Assembly: GCA_002434245.1 (NCBI GenBank)
Contig: DJJR01000066.1
Span: forward strand, 1 to 39,839
DNA length: 39,839 nucleotides
Source of the DNA: Pelosinus fermentans
GTDB lineage: Bacteria > Bacillota > Negativicutes > DSM-13327
Reading direction: 5' to 3'
The notes under the pieces were generated by a model. The model was given only the letters and a program-made list of their open reading frames with translations, ran no database searches and had not been told where the DNA came from. Position 1 is the first letter of the stretch; each line of letters starts with the position of its first letter. The position numbers and the translations under genes are program-made. Shown here piece by piece: positions 23,282 to 33,325 of this stretch.

Positions 23282-23298
23282 ATCAATGTTGCGACTTT

Positions 23299-24756
<1,458 letters not shown>

Positions 24757-24765
24757 TTAAGTCTG

Positions 24766-24798
24766 AAAAGACCGTTAACAACTTGTTAGCGGCCTTTT
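24766..24798 (-). terminator. Terminator between the porin and GH1 genes
   Basis: The minus strand has AAAAGGCCGCTAAC paired with GTTAACGGTCTTTT around a 5-nt loop, 12 bp after the porin stop. It limits but may not abolish read-through into the GH1 gene, which begins only 31 bp later with no visible promoter between. Confidence 0.75.
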
Positions 24799-24809
24799 GC
24801 ATATGTAAA

Positions 24810-26075
24810 TTAGAAGTGAAGGTCAAACTGGGTGCGGAATAATTTTCTGTTATACTCTTTAGCGGAATTGGAAATATCTACTTTCTGATCAGAGTAAAAA
24901 TTTGTCCATTGGATGTTTTTCCCAACTACATAATCCACACCTACAATCCAGCCTCTGGAGTCACTTTTCAATGAATCCCACTCATCATCATGTGAGGGGT
25001 CGCCATTTCGTCCAAATTTGAAAAATCTGGCATAAACCCCATAAGAGCCAGGTTTATTGAGATCCGTCCCTTTGTAATCCAGTCTAATGTGATGGGTTTT
25101 ATTAAAATCATCTGCATTCGTCTTAGCATATGTGCCTGTCAATTTCAAATTCTGAGCAATTTTAGCAGTAACTGTTGCTCCACCCCAGCGACTCATTTGC
25201 TGTTCACCATCATCTTTATTGCCGCCTAAAAGCAAGTTAAAATTTACATTTTTCGCTATATCTCCATTGAAGTTAGCGCCGTAAATATTGGTATCATACG
25301 CATCATTAAGGCTTACTGCGCCATTTCCTTGGGTAGGTTTGGCAGCAAATACACTGGTTTTAAACGTCCCTGTAGGAATATCCAACCAAATACCTGTTGC
25401 TTCATGACCCCACACCATATTATCCCCATAGCCGAACCATTTTCGACCGGCCGTAACACCGACTTTACCAACGGAACCAGAAGCCCAGATTCTAAACCAG
25501 GTACCATCCCCATTATTCTCGTCGGGAGGATTTACACCGCCCCAGCCGCTAGTCGTGTAGTCGTGTCTTGTTTCACTTGCGAAATGTCCTTCCCATCGAT
25601 CATTGATTTTAGCAGTTCCTTCCAATGCCAAGAAATAATGTTTGTTACCGCCGCTAATATTATGACCATCACTGGTATCGCTGTCATATTTCCCGCGGAC
25701 GAAGCCGCTCCATTTTACATTATCCACTTTATTTTCCACAGTCGTCATGCGAGCACCCAATTTATCAAGTTCGCTGGCATATTCATTGGATAATTTTTCA
25801 ATAAGAGCTTTATTGCCTGCATCAGCTTGATCGACTTTCGACATTGCCTTTGCTACGATAATCGCCATTTCATAACGGCTGATGGTTTTATCACCGCGAA
25901 AGGTACCATCTCCATATCCGTCTAAAATACCATCATGAGCCAACTTTGTAACAGCGTCATAAGACCAGTGTTTTGCAGGTACATCAGAGAAAGGATTTAC
26001 TACCGCTGCGAAGGACGTACCAGCTACACCAAGTATCATTGCAGCTGCCAGGGAAGCGACTAACTTTTTTTTCAT
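24810..26075 (-). CDS. SLH-domain outer-membrane porin (OmpM type)
   Basis: The 421-residue protein has a signal peptide (MKKKLVASLAAAMILGVAGTSFA), one SLH domain (NPFSDVPAKHWSYDAVTKL to ISRYEMAIIVAKAM, about 27-77) and a short coiled coil (about 88-120). About 300 residues of alternating polar/aromatic beta-strands follow, ending in the phenylalanine of FRTQFDLHF, the outer-membrane beta-barrel signature. In Negativicutes, OmpM-like proteins tether the outer membrane to the cell wall through the SLH domain and form pores. The ATG follows AAGGAGAG. Upstream of a beta-glucosidase, it may admit oligosaccharides; this is inference from position. Confidence 0.93.
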   Translation of the reverse strand: MKKKLVASLAAAMILGVAGTSFAAVVNPFSDVPAKHWSYDAVTKLAHDGILDGYGDGTFRGDKTISRYEMAIIVAKAMSKVDQADAGNKALIEKLSNEYASELDKLGARMTTVENKVDNVKWSGFVRGKYDSDTSDGHNISGGNKHYFLALEGTAKINDRWEGHFASETRHDYTTSGWGGVNPPDENNGDGTWFRIWASGSVGKVGVTAGRKWFGYGDNMVWGHEATGIWLDIPTGTFKTSVFAAKPTQGNGAVSLNDAYDTNIYGANFNGDIAKNVNFNLLLGGNKDDGEQQMSRWGGATVTAKIAQNLKLTGTYAKTNADDFNKTHHIRLDYKGTDLNKPGSYGVYARFFKFGRNGDPSHDDEWDSLKSDSRGWIVGVDYVVGKNIQWTNFYSDQKVDISNSAKEYNRKLFRTQFDLHF

Positions 26076-26461
26076 TTACAATCTCTCCTTAGGTTTAATT
26101 TACCTGTTCATTGCTTGTACGACTGACCTTTATTGGAGAGGGATCTATCTAAGTTTCTACATTTCCTTACATCTCCCCTAACCAACAAGTTCATATCTAC
26201 CATTACCTCATATACTGACCTTACGTCTAACATTAGACCTCCTTCCTAGATCAGCATGATGCAATTAATGATCTTTCATAAGAAGCTCTTGCATTACCCC
26301 ATTCTCTTGGATTCAATCGTTCTCTTTATAATTGCTTTTTTACATTCACTCTTACTTTTTGCAAGTACTATGCCAATGTTTGTAAAAGAATCTGCCATCT
26401 TTAAAGAAAAATTCAAGAATGGTTCTTTTCTATAAAGGATACAAGCCTTGAGGACTTTTTT

Positions 26462-26497
26462 ATAAAATAAAAAAGCTGCCAAATATGCATTGGCAGC
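26462..26497 (-). terminator. Orphan intrinsic terminator
   Basis: On the minus strand GCTGCCAA/TTGGCAGC with a 7-nt loop is followed by TTTTTTATTTTA. The nearest upstream gene end (YkuD protein, 26757) is 260 bp away. It may end that transcript or a short RNA starting near 26590. Confidence 0.7.
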
Positions 26498-26640
26498 ATG
26501 AAATGATCTTCCGGCAAAAGATGTGTGTATTTTTCTAAATATGAATGTGTATTCTTTTCCTCCTTTTTTCACTCTTTTATATCACATAGTGTATTAACAT
26601 TAACAATTACAATATTTATCGAGAAAACACTCAACAGAAA

Positions 26641-26704
26641 CGGAGACCACAGAGGCGCAGAGAAGAGAGAGAGGTGATAGAAATACACTCTGCTCTCTGT
26701 GCCC
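26641..26704. repeat. Dispersed inverted repeat, cacagag type (short copy)
   Basis: Left arm ccacagaggcgcagagaaga (26647-26666, continuing in gagaga) and right arm ctctgctctctgtgccc (26687-26703) are partly complementary. It is a degraded or shortened member of the family at 23049 and 29093. Confidence 0.55.
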
Positions 26705-26756
26705 AACATTACTCTTAGAACGTATAATGTCTCAATATGATAAGAAAATGCTAAAA

Positions 26757-27092
26757 CTAATATTGAATTCTTACTGGAGTACCGATAGATACCAACCGTG
26801 ATAGTACAAGAACATCATTATTATGCATACGAATGCAGCCATGAGATACCGTCTTGCCAATTGATGATGGATTATTGGTTCCATGAATTCCATAATGAGG
26901 AATATTTAACCCCATCCACATAACACCAAATGCTCCACCCGGATTTGCCATCTTACTCGCAATGTAATAGTTACCGATTGGTGTTGGAGTATTTTGCTTA
27001 CCAACACCAACAGGGAAAGCTCGGACTTGGGAACCATCCCGATAGAGGGTAAGTCGCTTGGTTGACAAATTTACAGTAATTGAATACGCCAA
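26757..27092 (-). CDS. Short YkuD-type L,D-transpeptidase
   Basis: This 111-residue protein is essentially a bare YkuD domain: [44 protein letters not shown] and the catalytic SHGCIRM with its cysteine. The family makes 3-3 cross-links in peptidoglycan or attaches proteins to it. Unlike most members it has no signal peptide, LysM or membrane anchor, so its location is unclear; spore-associated forms of similar size are known in Firmicutes. The start is TTG, 7 nt after GGAGG in GAGGAGGTGATAAA. A 15-bp inverted repeat lies about 83 bp upstream. Confidence 0.9.
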   Translation of the reverse strand: MAYSITVNLSTKRLTLYRDGSQVRAFPVGVGKQNTPTPIGNYYIASKMANPGGAFGVMWMGLNIPHYGIHGTNNPSSIGKTVSHGCIRMHNNDVLVLSRLVSIGTPVRIQY

Positions 27093-27174
27093 TTTATCAC
27101 CTCCTCTATAACATATGCAAGTGGACTATATAATGCCTAATCCAAAAATATAATTCTATTATGTAATATTTACC

Positions 27175-27189
27175 TGACAGATCCTGTCA
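27175..27189. repeat. Short inverted repeat TGACAG-ATC-CTGTCA
   Basis: A perfect 6-bp inverted repeat with a 3-bp centre lies between the terminator of the FMN protein and the YkuD gene. It could be an operator for the YkuD gene; no regulator is evident nearby. Confidence 0.35.
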
Positions 27190-27213
27190 TTCTATATGAC
27201 ATAATAAACAGAA

Positions 27214-27243
27214 TAAAAAATAGTCTGCTATCCAGGCAGACCA
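27214..27243 (-). terminator. Terminator of the FMN glutamate synthase-like gene
   Basis: The minus strand has GTCTGC/GCAGAC around a 7-nt loop, then TATTTTTTATT, 38 bp past the stop codon. Confidence 0.75.
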
Positions 27244-27280
27244 TTTATTGTATGCTAAATTATTATCATCAGAAAACGAT

Positions 27281-28969
27281 TCACTTACAATTCTTATAGT
27301 TAGCGATGAAGTGTTTTTTCTTCTGTGCAGGAATCTCAATCTTTTTTTGGTATGGAGACTTTATATACGTATCGATAACTCTCCACATTAGTTTATTTTC
27401 TTCCTTTAATTCCTTAATTAATTGTATATGCTCTTCAACCAAGCTTTTATCTAAGGCAGTATTGAATTCATGGTTCTCTGCGTTGTGCCTAGCAACGCCC
27501 GGATCTTTTAAAGTACTCCTGCTTTTACTTTGATCCATTTTCTTTCTTATTTTCTGAACCCTTTGATTTGCCATGGGCTCTTGCAATACACTCCTTACTC
27601 CTGTAATTTCAGCAGAAAGCGAATCTAATGCCACAAGATCATCAGCGCTAAGCTCTTTTAAAGATGCCTTGCCTAAGGCGCGCATTGCTTCTTCCATTTC
27701 CAAAATCATGGATGTCAGCACATTTTCCACGCTGGTTGCAGCTTGATTCATATTAAGCTGGGTTTTTGTTGGGGAGTTATAATAGACCAATGTGGTGGGT
27801 GGCTCCCAAGGGATTACTTTTTCAAGTTGATTATGTCCTAGAGCAAAAAGAGGTACCGTCGCTAAATAAATTGCATCCGCTCCTAAAGCCAATGCTTTGA
27901 GGCATTGGCCAGGTGTAAAGTAACCGCCGGATATGATAATACTAACAGTGCTTCCCTGCAAAAAGCGTTTTGCCCGTATCAATGCAGAGAGGCTGGGTAT
28001 GCCAAAATCATCTTGTTTAATCGGAACTGTGGCATGTGTTCCCCCCTCAGCCCCATCAATCACAATGGCATCAAAACCTAATTCAACGGCAACAGACAAC
28101 TCTTCTTCAATACGGTCTGTCGCCATGATCTTTAATGCTATAGGAATCCCTTTTGCTCTTTGACGCAGCTTTTTCATAAAATTAGGCCAATCTTCAGGCT
28201 TTTGCACTCCCGGAGGCGCATTTAGCGCTACAGCAGGTTCGCCGGGTTCCAAACCACCAAGGATGCGTGCTCTGCCCGCAAGCTCTGAAGCCTCTATGGT
28301 GGAGGCCCCCATATCGGATCCTTGTCCCATTTGTACCTCTAGCATATCGGCAGAAGCAATTTGTTCATTCGTTCTCCCGCCCCATGACCAACGACAAATC
28401 TGTAATACATACTTACCTGCTTCACCTGGCTCCTCGGGTAAAAAAGGACCTTCTCCAGAATTCGTAGCAGTTTGCAGTGTTTTTGATGCTCTAGCCAATG
28501 CCAGCTTTGCTTCTTCGCTAAGTGCTAACCCATAGGCCATAGCACCAATCATGAGAGGGATCTTTATTGTCAGGGGTTTTTCTGCATTGCTGCCAATCAC
28601 TACACTCATATCAATTTGCGCACTTTCAGGCAAGGATAATTGGGTCATTTGACGAGGAGAAAACATTAGCTGGTCATATCCCAGAAAATGCTTCGGCGAC
28701 CCTAGAGGACGTGTTAACACTTTACCACTTTGCGCCCGCAAACTCATCTCAATGAAATTAATTACTGAAAAGCGCTTTAATGACGGCAGTGACTCAGCAA
28801 CATTCTGCGTATAATCATCCGAGAGCAGCTTTTTCACTGCATCATTTGCGACGATTTTAATAATATAACGCATAATTGGTTTTACTAAAATTAGAGCTGC
28901 GATTAACGCAAAAACTACTAGAAAGAATATTAAAAACGGCCAGTTTATAGAAGGTATAACAATTTGCAT
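27281..28969 (-). CDS. Membrane-anchored FMN-binding glutamate synthase-like protein
   Basis: A 562-residue protein with one N-terminal membrane span (FLIFFLVVFALIAALILV) and a GltB-type FMN barrel (MIGAMAYGLALSEEAKLALA, IVIDGAEGGTHATVP, GGYFTPGQCLKALALGADAIYL). In true glutamate synthases the barrel is followed by cysteines for a 3Fe-4S cluster. Here the corresponding stretch (ATVPLFALGHNQLEKVIPW) has none, and the usual GQGAKPGEGG motif reads GQGSDMGAS. It is thus a divergent relative with unknown reaction. ATG 28969 is preferred over TTG 28993 because GGGGAAAAAGAG precedes it. Confidence 0.85.
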   Translation of the reverse strand: MQIVIPSINWPFLIFFLVVFALIAALILVKPIMRYIIKIVANDAVKKLLSDDYTQNVAESLPSLKRFSVINFIEMSLRAQSGKVLTRPLGSPKHFLGYDQLMFSPRQMTQLSLPESAQIDMSVVIGSNAEKPLTIKIPLMIGAMAYGLALSEEAKLALARASKTLQTATNSGEGPFLPEEPGEAGKYVLQICRWSWGGRTNEQIASADMLEVQMGQGSDMGASTIEASELAGRARILGGLEPGEPAVALNAPPGVQKPEDWPNFMKKLRQRAKGIPIALKIMATDRIEEELSVAVELGFDAIVIDGAEGGTHATVPIKQDDFGIPSLSALIRAKRFLQGSTVSIIISGGYFTPGQCLKALALGADAIYLATVPLFALGHNQLEKVIPWEPPTTLVYYNSPTKTQLNMNQAATSVENVLTSMILEMEEAMRALGKASLKELSADDLVALDSLSAEITGVRSVLQEPMANQRVQKIRKKMDQSKSRSTLKDPGVARHNAENHEFNTALDKSLVEEHIQLIKELKEENKLMWRVIDTYIKSPYQKKIEIPAQKKKHFIANYKNCK

Positions 28970-29092
28970 CTCTTTTTCCCCAATTATTTTCAAACATTTT
29001 TCTAATTCCTTGTACTCTAGTATTCGATTTTCCAGGAAAAATTAAACCCTTCCGTTAAGAAAAAGGTTCTTTAAAAGTCAATAAAACATAAC

Positions 29093-29177
29093 CGAACCAC
29101 AGAGGCGAAGAGAACACTGAGAAAGAATAGATACTTCTCTGTATCCTCTGCGAATCTCCGCGCCCTCTGTGTTTAAC
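29093..29177. repeat. Dispersed inverted repeat, cacagag/gcgaag mixed type
   Basis: Left arm aaccacagaggcgaagagaa (from 29095, continuing cactgagaaag) pairs with right arm ending cgcgccctctgtgttt (29133-29174, including ctctgtatcctctgcgaatc). It is the most complete cacagag copy in the window, with a loop of about 8 nt. Confidence 0.65.
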
Positions 29178-29390
29178 GTTCTCTACTTTCTAAGCTTACG
29201 ATAAAATCTTACAATGGCATAAAACAGGGCATCGCCCCCTATGGGTATTAAAAATATATAGAATAAGAATACTATCTCTTAGAAGGACTTTAAAACATTT
29301 TTATAGAATCAATATCATACCTTTAAAGCTTTATCAAGATAAAAAGGATATTCATAAGTCCACCTCATCTAAGAGAAATCATTAATTCAT

Positions 29391-29419
29391 AAAAAGGTGT
29401 ACAGTAAGTATGCCTTTTT
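29391..29419 (+). terminator. Terminator-like hairpin before the peptide operon (possible attenuator)
   Basis: AAAAAGGTGTAC pairs with GTATGCCTTTTT (two G-U pairs), followed by ATTAT, 12 bp before the ribosome binding site of the first permease gene. The position suggests attenuation, but I found no clear competing antiterminator. Confidence 0.4.
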
Positions 29420-29447
29420 ATTATATTCAGGAAGGAGAGTCCCTTAT

Positions 29448-30380
29448 TTGATACGCTACATGCTAATCCGCATCTTTAATTCTCTGTTAGTCCTGCTCGC
29501 CATCATTACGATTACATTTTTCTTAATGCATGCCATCCCAGGCGGACCTTTTACTAGCGAAAAGAATATTCCTGCAGCTGTCTTGAAAAATATTGAAGAG
29601 CGTTATCGTCTGCATGACCCATTATGGAAACAATACATAGATTATTTGGGTAATCTGATTCGCTTTGACCTAGGGCCTTCCTTTAAGTACGCAGGCCGTA
29701 CGGTTAACGATCTTATTCGTGAAAGCTTTCCTGTCTCCTTGCAGTTGGGTGTGGTGAGCATTGCTTTATCTATTTTATTAGGAATTCCCGCTGGTGCCAT
29801 AGCAGCCCTGCGCCAAAATAAGTGGCAGGATTATGCTACTATGTTCTTTGCCACCTTAGGTGTCTCTGTACCTAGTTTTGTTCTTGCTACGCTGCTTATC
29901 TATATTTTTGCAATCAAGCTTTCCTTATTGCCTGCTGCCATGTGGGGTGGTATTACCTATATGATTTTACCAGCCTTAACCCTCGCGGGACAGCCGACAG
30001 CTTTCATCGCCCGACTTACCCGCTCCAGCATGTTAGAAGTCCTGGCCCAGGATTATATTAAGACAGCCCGGGCAAAGGGGCTGTCTCCATTCCTCATTCT
30101 CTACCGCCACGCACTGAAAAATGCTTTAATCCCAGTCATTACCTATATCGGCCCTATGGCTGCAGGGATTCTGACGGGAAGTTTTATTATTGAAAATATC
30201 TTTGCGATTCCTGGCTTAGGACGGCATTTCGTTACCAGCATCTACAACCGGGACTATACCGTAATTCTCGGTGTTACCATATTTTACAGCGTCTTGATTA
30301 TTGGTTTAAATTTAATCGTGGATCTGATCTATCCGCTGCTCAATCCCCGTATTAAACTAAACGGGAAACAGGGGGAATAA
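29448..30380 (+). CDS. Dipeptide/oligopeptide ABC transporter permease (DppB type)
   Basis: A 310-residue inner-membrane permease with about six spans. The N-terminal MIRYMLIRIFNSLLVLLAI and the ABC coupling motif LTRSSMLEVLAQDYIKTARAK are typical of DppB/OppB. The frame is open from 29397, but AAGGAG at 29433-29438 and family comparison place the start at TTG 29448. It is the first of eight co-directional genes and 5 bp ahead of the partner permease. Confidence 0.93.
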   Translation: MIRYMLIRIFNSLLVLLAIITITFFLMHAIPGGPFTSEKNIPAAVLKNIEERYRLHDPLWKQYIDYLGNLIRFDLGPSFKYAGRTVNDLIRESFPVSLQLGVVSIALSILLGIPAGAIAALRQNKWQDYATMFFATLGVSVPSFVLATLLIYIFAIKLSLLPAAMWGGITYMILPALTLAGQPTAFIARLTRSSMLEVLAQDYIKTARAKGLSPFLILYRHALKNALIPVITYIGPMAAGILTGSFIIENIFAIPGLGRHFVTSIYNRDYTVILGVTIFYSVLIIGLNLIVDLIYPLLNPRIKLNGKQGE

Positions 30381-30385
30381 CAGCA

Positions 30386-31297
30386 ATGAATCTTACTAGT
30401 CACTCATTTGAACCCATCCTGCAAAAGGATGCTGCCGCAAATCATATCCGTCCTAGTATGACCTATCGGCAAGATGCCTGGCGTCGTTTGAAAAAAAATA
30501 AACTTGCCATGATTGGACTTTATGCCATACTGCTCATCCTTCTTATTGCCCTTGCAGGTCCCTGGCTGTCTTCCCTTTCTTACTCTGACCAGGATCTCAT
30601 GGCAACCAACCAATCTCCCAGCGCTGAGCACTGGTTCGGTACGGACAATCTGGGCCGGGATTTGTTTATTCGTGTTCTGTACGGTGCACGAATCTCTCTG
30701 TCCATCGGTATTATTGCCAGCATTCTAAATCTTACCATCGGTGTAATTTATGGAGGTATCGCCGGATTTTTTGGAGGACGTATTGATAAGGTCATGATGA
30801 ATATCGTTGACATCTTATATGGTATACCCGTCTTGCTGTATGTAATATTGCTAATGGTAGTCTTAGAACCTGGCCTAATCAATATTTTTATCGCATTGGG
30901 CATTGCGTACTGGCTGCGTATGGCACGGATTGTCCGCGGCCAAATTCTGAGTCTGAAAGAACAAGACTATGTGCTTGCTGCAAGAACCCTCGGAGCAAGT
31001 AATTGGCGAATTTTATTTCGTCATTTGATTCCCAACAGTCTGGGTCCCATTATCATTACCATGACACTGGCGATTCCCGAAGCCATCTTTACCGAAGCCT
31101 TCTTAAGCTTTATTGGCTTAGGAGTTGCTGCTCCTATGGCCAGCTGGGGAGTGCTGGCCTCTGAGGGAATTACCAGTTTGCGCTCCTATCCATTCCAATT
31201 GTTCTTCCCAGCTATGGCAATCAGCATCACCATGCTGGCATTTAATTTTTTAGGGGATGGGCTGCGGGATGCCTTAGATCCCAGAGTACGGCGTTAG
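30386..31297 (+). CDS. Dipeptide/oligopeptide ABC transporter permease (DppC type)
   Basis: The 303-residue partner permease has the DppC/OppC N-terminal segment WRRLKKNKLAMIGLYAILL, the periplasmic HWFGTDNLGRDLFIRVLYGAR motif region and the coupling motif QILSLKEQDYVLAARTLGAS that docks on the ATPase. The ATG follows AGGGGGAATAACAGCA. It pairs with the preceding gene to form the membrane channel. Confidence 0.94.
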   Translation: MNLTSHSFEPILQKDAAANHIRPSMTYRQDAWRRLKKNKLAMIGLYAILLILLIALAGPWLSSLSYSDQDLMATNQSPSAEHWFGTDNLGRDLFIRVLYGARISLSIGIIASILNLTIGVIYGGIAGFFGGRIDKVMMNIVDILYGIPVLLYVILLMVVLEPGLINIFIALGIAYWLRMARIVRGQILSLKEQDYVLAARTLGASNWRILFRHLIPNSLGPIIITMTLAIPEAIFTEAFLSFIGLGVAAPMASWGVLASEGITSLRSYPFQLFFPAMAISITMLAFNFLGDGLRDALDPRVRR

Positions 31298-31307
31298 GAG
31301 GTATAGA

Positions 31308-32318
31308 ATGAATAGCAAGCCATTGCTTACAGTAGAAGAATTAACCGTGTCTTTTGATACCTATGCAGGTGAAGTAAAGGCTGTGGATACTATTAGTTTT
31401 CAGGTTTACCCAGGAGAAGCCATCGGCATCGTTGGCGAATCAGGCTGCGGCAAAAGTGTTACGGCCCATTCCATTATGCAGCTTATTCCTACGCCTCCTG
31501 GCCGCTATGTCAAAGGCAAAATCCTTTTTGGAAAAGATGATCTATTGCAGAAATCTGAGGAAGAAATGTCAAAAATCAGGGGCAATGATATCAGTATTAT
31601 TTTTCAAGATGCTATGACGTCTTTAAACCCGGTCCTTACGATTGGAATGCAGATTGGAGAATCCCTGCAGCTGCATCAGCATATGAATAAACAGGCTGCC
31701 TATGCACGGGCGATAGAAATGCTGCGTCTGGTCGGCATACCATCTCCCGAGGAGAGGATTAAAGAATATCCCCATCAATTCAGCGGCGGTATGCGCCAGC
31801 GGGTCATGATTGCCATGGCCCTCTCCTGTAACCCAAAACTATTGATTGCCGACGAACCGACTACAGCTCTGGACGTTACGATACAAGCACAAATTTTAGA
31901 TTTAATGAAAGATCTTCAGGGAAAACTAAATACTTCCATAATTTTAATTTCCCATGATCTTGGTGCTATTGCCAGTCTGTGCAGCCGTGTCATTGTAATG
32001 TACGCAGGTAAAATTGCAGAAGCAGGTACGGCAATGGACATATTTCACCAGCCCCAGCATCCTTATACGTGGGGACTCTTACAATCCTTACCTCGCATCG
32101 ATATGATGCAAAAACAAAAACTCGCGATCATTCCCGGTCAGCCTCCTGATCTTTTGTCACCACCAACCGGATGCCCCTTTCATCCCCGCTGCCCTCACGC
32201 CATGTCGATCTGTCAGGAGCATTATCCTGAAACAACAGTACTGACCAAGGAGCATACGGTACACTGTTGGCTGCAGCATCCCGATGCACCTAAGCCAAAA
32301 CGGGAGGTAACAGCCTAA
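31308..32318 (+). CDS. Dipeptide/oligopeptide ABC transporter ATPase (DppD type)
   Basis: A 336-residue ATPase with Walker [12 protein letters not shown] signature [12 protein letters not shown], Walker [13 protein letters not shown] and the switch histidine in LISHDLG. The C-terminal oligopeptide-transporter extension carries a cysteine set ([14 protein letters not shown]) that in relatives binds an iron-sulfur cluster. The ATG follows TAGGAGG. Its stop overlaps the next start by 1 bp, so translation is coupled. Confidence 0.95.
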   Translation: MNSKPLLTVEELTVSFDTYAGEVKAVDTISFQVYPGEAIGIVGESGCGKSVTAHSIMQLIPTPPGRYVKGKILFGKDDLLQKSEEEMSKIRGNDISIIFQDAMTSLNPVLTIGMQIGESLQLHQHMNKQAAYARAIEMLRLVGIPSPEERIKEYPHQFSGGMRQRVMIAMALSCNPKLLIADEPTTALDVTIQAQILDLMKDLQGKLNTSIILISHDLGAIASLCSRVIVMYAGKIAEAGTAMDIFHQPQHPYTWGLLQSLPRIDMMQKQKLAIIPGQPPDLLSPPTGCPFHPRCPHAMSICQEHYPETTVLTKEHTVHCWLQHPDAPKPKREVTA

Positions 32319-33298
32319 TGGAACAGACAGCGCTATTGGAAGTACGTAATCTTAAAAAGTATTTCATTACCGACACCGATTTTTGGGGACGCCCTGCCTC
32401 TTATCTAAAAGCAGTTGATGACGTAAGTTTTTCCATTGAAAAAGGCAAGACTCTCGGCCTCGTGGGCGAAAGCGGCTGCGGCAAATCAACCACAGGAAAA
32501 ACCATTCTTCAATTGTATAAACCTACCGCTGGAGAAATTCTCTTTCAGGGAAAAAATATAAATCATCTAATGGAAGAAAAAAAATTGCGCCGTGAAATGC
32601 AAATGATTTTTCAAGATCCCTATGCATCGTTAAATCCTCGCATGACGGTAAGTGATATCGTAGGTGAGCCCCTGGACATCCACAGGTTAGCTTCTTCCGG
32701 GGAACGAAAAGAAACAATTCTAAATCTCTTGCAAATGGTGGGACTCAGTGCAGAACATACGAGCCGCTTTCCTCATGAGTTTAGTGGCGGACAGCAGCAG
32801 CGAATCGGCATTGCCCGTGCATTGGCGGTAGAGCCAAGTTTTCTCATTTGCGATGAGCCGATTTCTGCCTTAGATGTTTCGATTCAAGCCCAAGTGGTTA
32901 ACTTATTAGAACGCTTGCAGGACGAACTGGGATTGACTTATTTGTTTATTGCTCACGACCTAGCCATGGTAAAACATATCAGCGATAGAGTGGCGGTCAT
33001 GTATCTGGGTAAAATTGTGGAACTAGCCGATAGCATTGAGTTATACCGCAGACCTCAGCACCCTTATACGAAGGCGCTGTTATCCGCTATACCTATTCCA
33101 GATCCATTAATAGAAGCTAATCGACAGCGTATTCCCTTAACAAGCGATGTTCCTAGTCCTCTTAATCCTCCTGCCGGCTGCCGATTTTCCTCTCGCTGTC
33201 CCCACGTCATGACCTTATGTTCTGAGCAAGAGCCCGTCTTGCAAGATATCGGAGCAGGGCATATGGCAGCATGCCATCTCATCTCAAAAAGTAGTTAA
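32318..33298 (+). CDS. Dipeptide/oligopeptide ABC transporter ATPase (DppF/OppF type)
   Basis: The second ATPase, 326 residues, has Walker A GESGCGKS, signature FSGGQQQRIGIA, Walker B LICDEPISALD and the His switch in IAHDLAM. FWGRPASYLKAVDDVSF near the N-terminus and CRFSSRCPHVMTLC near the C-terminus are typical of OppF/DppF. It starts inside the stop codon of the preceding gene (TAATG) and completes the heterodimeric motor. Confidence 0.95.
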   Translation: MEQTALLEVRNLKKYFITDTDFWGRPASYLKAVDDVSFSIEKGKTLGLVGESGCGKSTTGKTILQLYKPTAGEILFQGKNINHLMEEKKLRREMQMIFQDPYASLNPRMTVSDIVGEPLDIHRLASSGERKETILNLLQMVGLSAEHTSRFPHEFSGGQQQRIGIARALAVEPSFLICDEPISALDVSIQAQVVNLLERLQDELGLTYLFIAHDLAMVKHISDRVAVMYLGKIVELADSIELYRRPQHPYTKALLSAIPIPDPLIEANRQRIPLTSDVPSPLNPPAGCRFSSRCPHVMTLCSEQEPVLQDIGAGHMAACHLISKSS

Positions 33299-33325
33299 AA
33301 GACTCTACTATATTAGGAGAAAATA

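Larger units (their letters stand above)
22613..23298. other. Gap of about 690 bp: sigma-54 promoter and two repeat elements
   Basis: The gap holds the -24/-12 promoter, the solo repeat arm at 22939-22966, the repeat element at 23049-23217 and the terminator of the GH1 gene. Short open frames across 22805-23360 run through the repeats and have no ribosome binding site, so none is called. Confidence 0.6.
26076..26756. other. Gap of about 680 bp with an orphan terminator and a repeat
   Basis: The porin promoter must lie at the low end but no clear boxes were found. An intrinsic terminator at 26462-26497 belongs to no annotated gene nearby. A 92-codon frame (26294-26572) runs straight through that terminator and is not called. 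A repeat element occupies 26641-26704. Confidence 0.5.
28994..29447. other. Gap of about 450 bp before the peptide operon
   Basis: It contains a repeat element (29093-29177) and a terminator-like hairpin (29391-29419) just before the first permease gene. The operon promoter must be here; I see AT-rich candidates but none convincing. No riboswitch or T-box motif was recognised. Confidence 0.5.

Noticed and set aside
26294..26572. 92-codon minus-strand frame upstream of the porin
   Set aside because: It runs straight through a strong intrinsic terminator, its composition is not protein-like, and the GTG start has no ribosome binding site upstream (GGAGG lies inside the frame).
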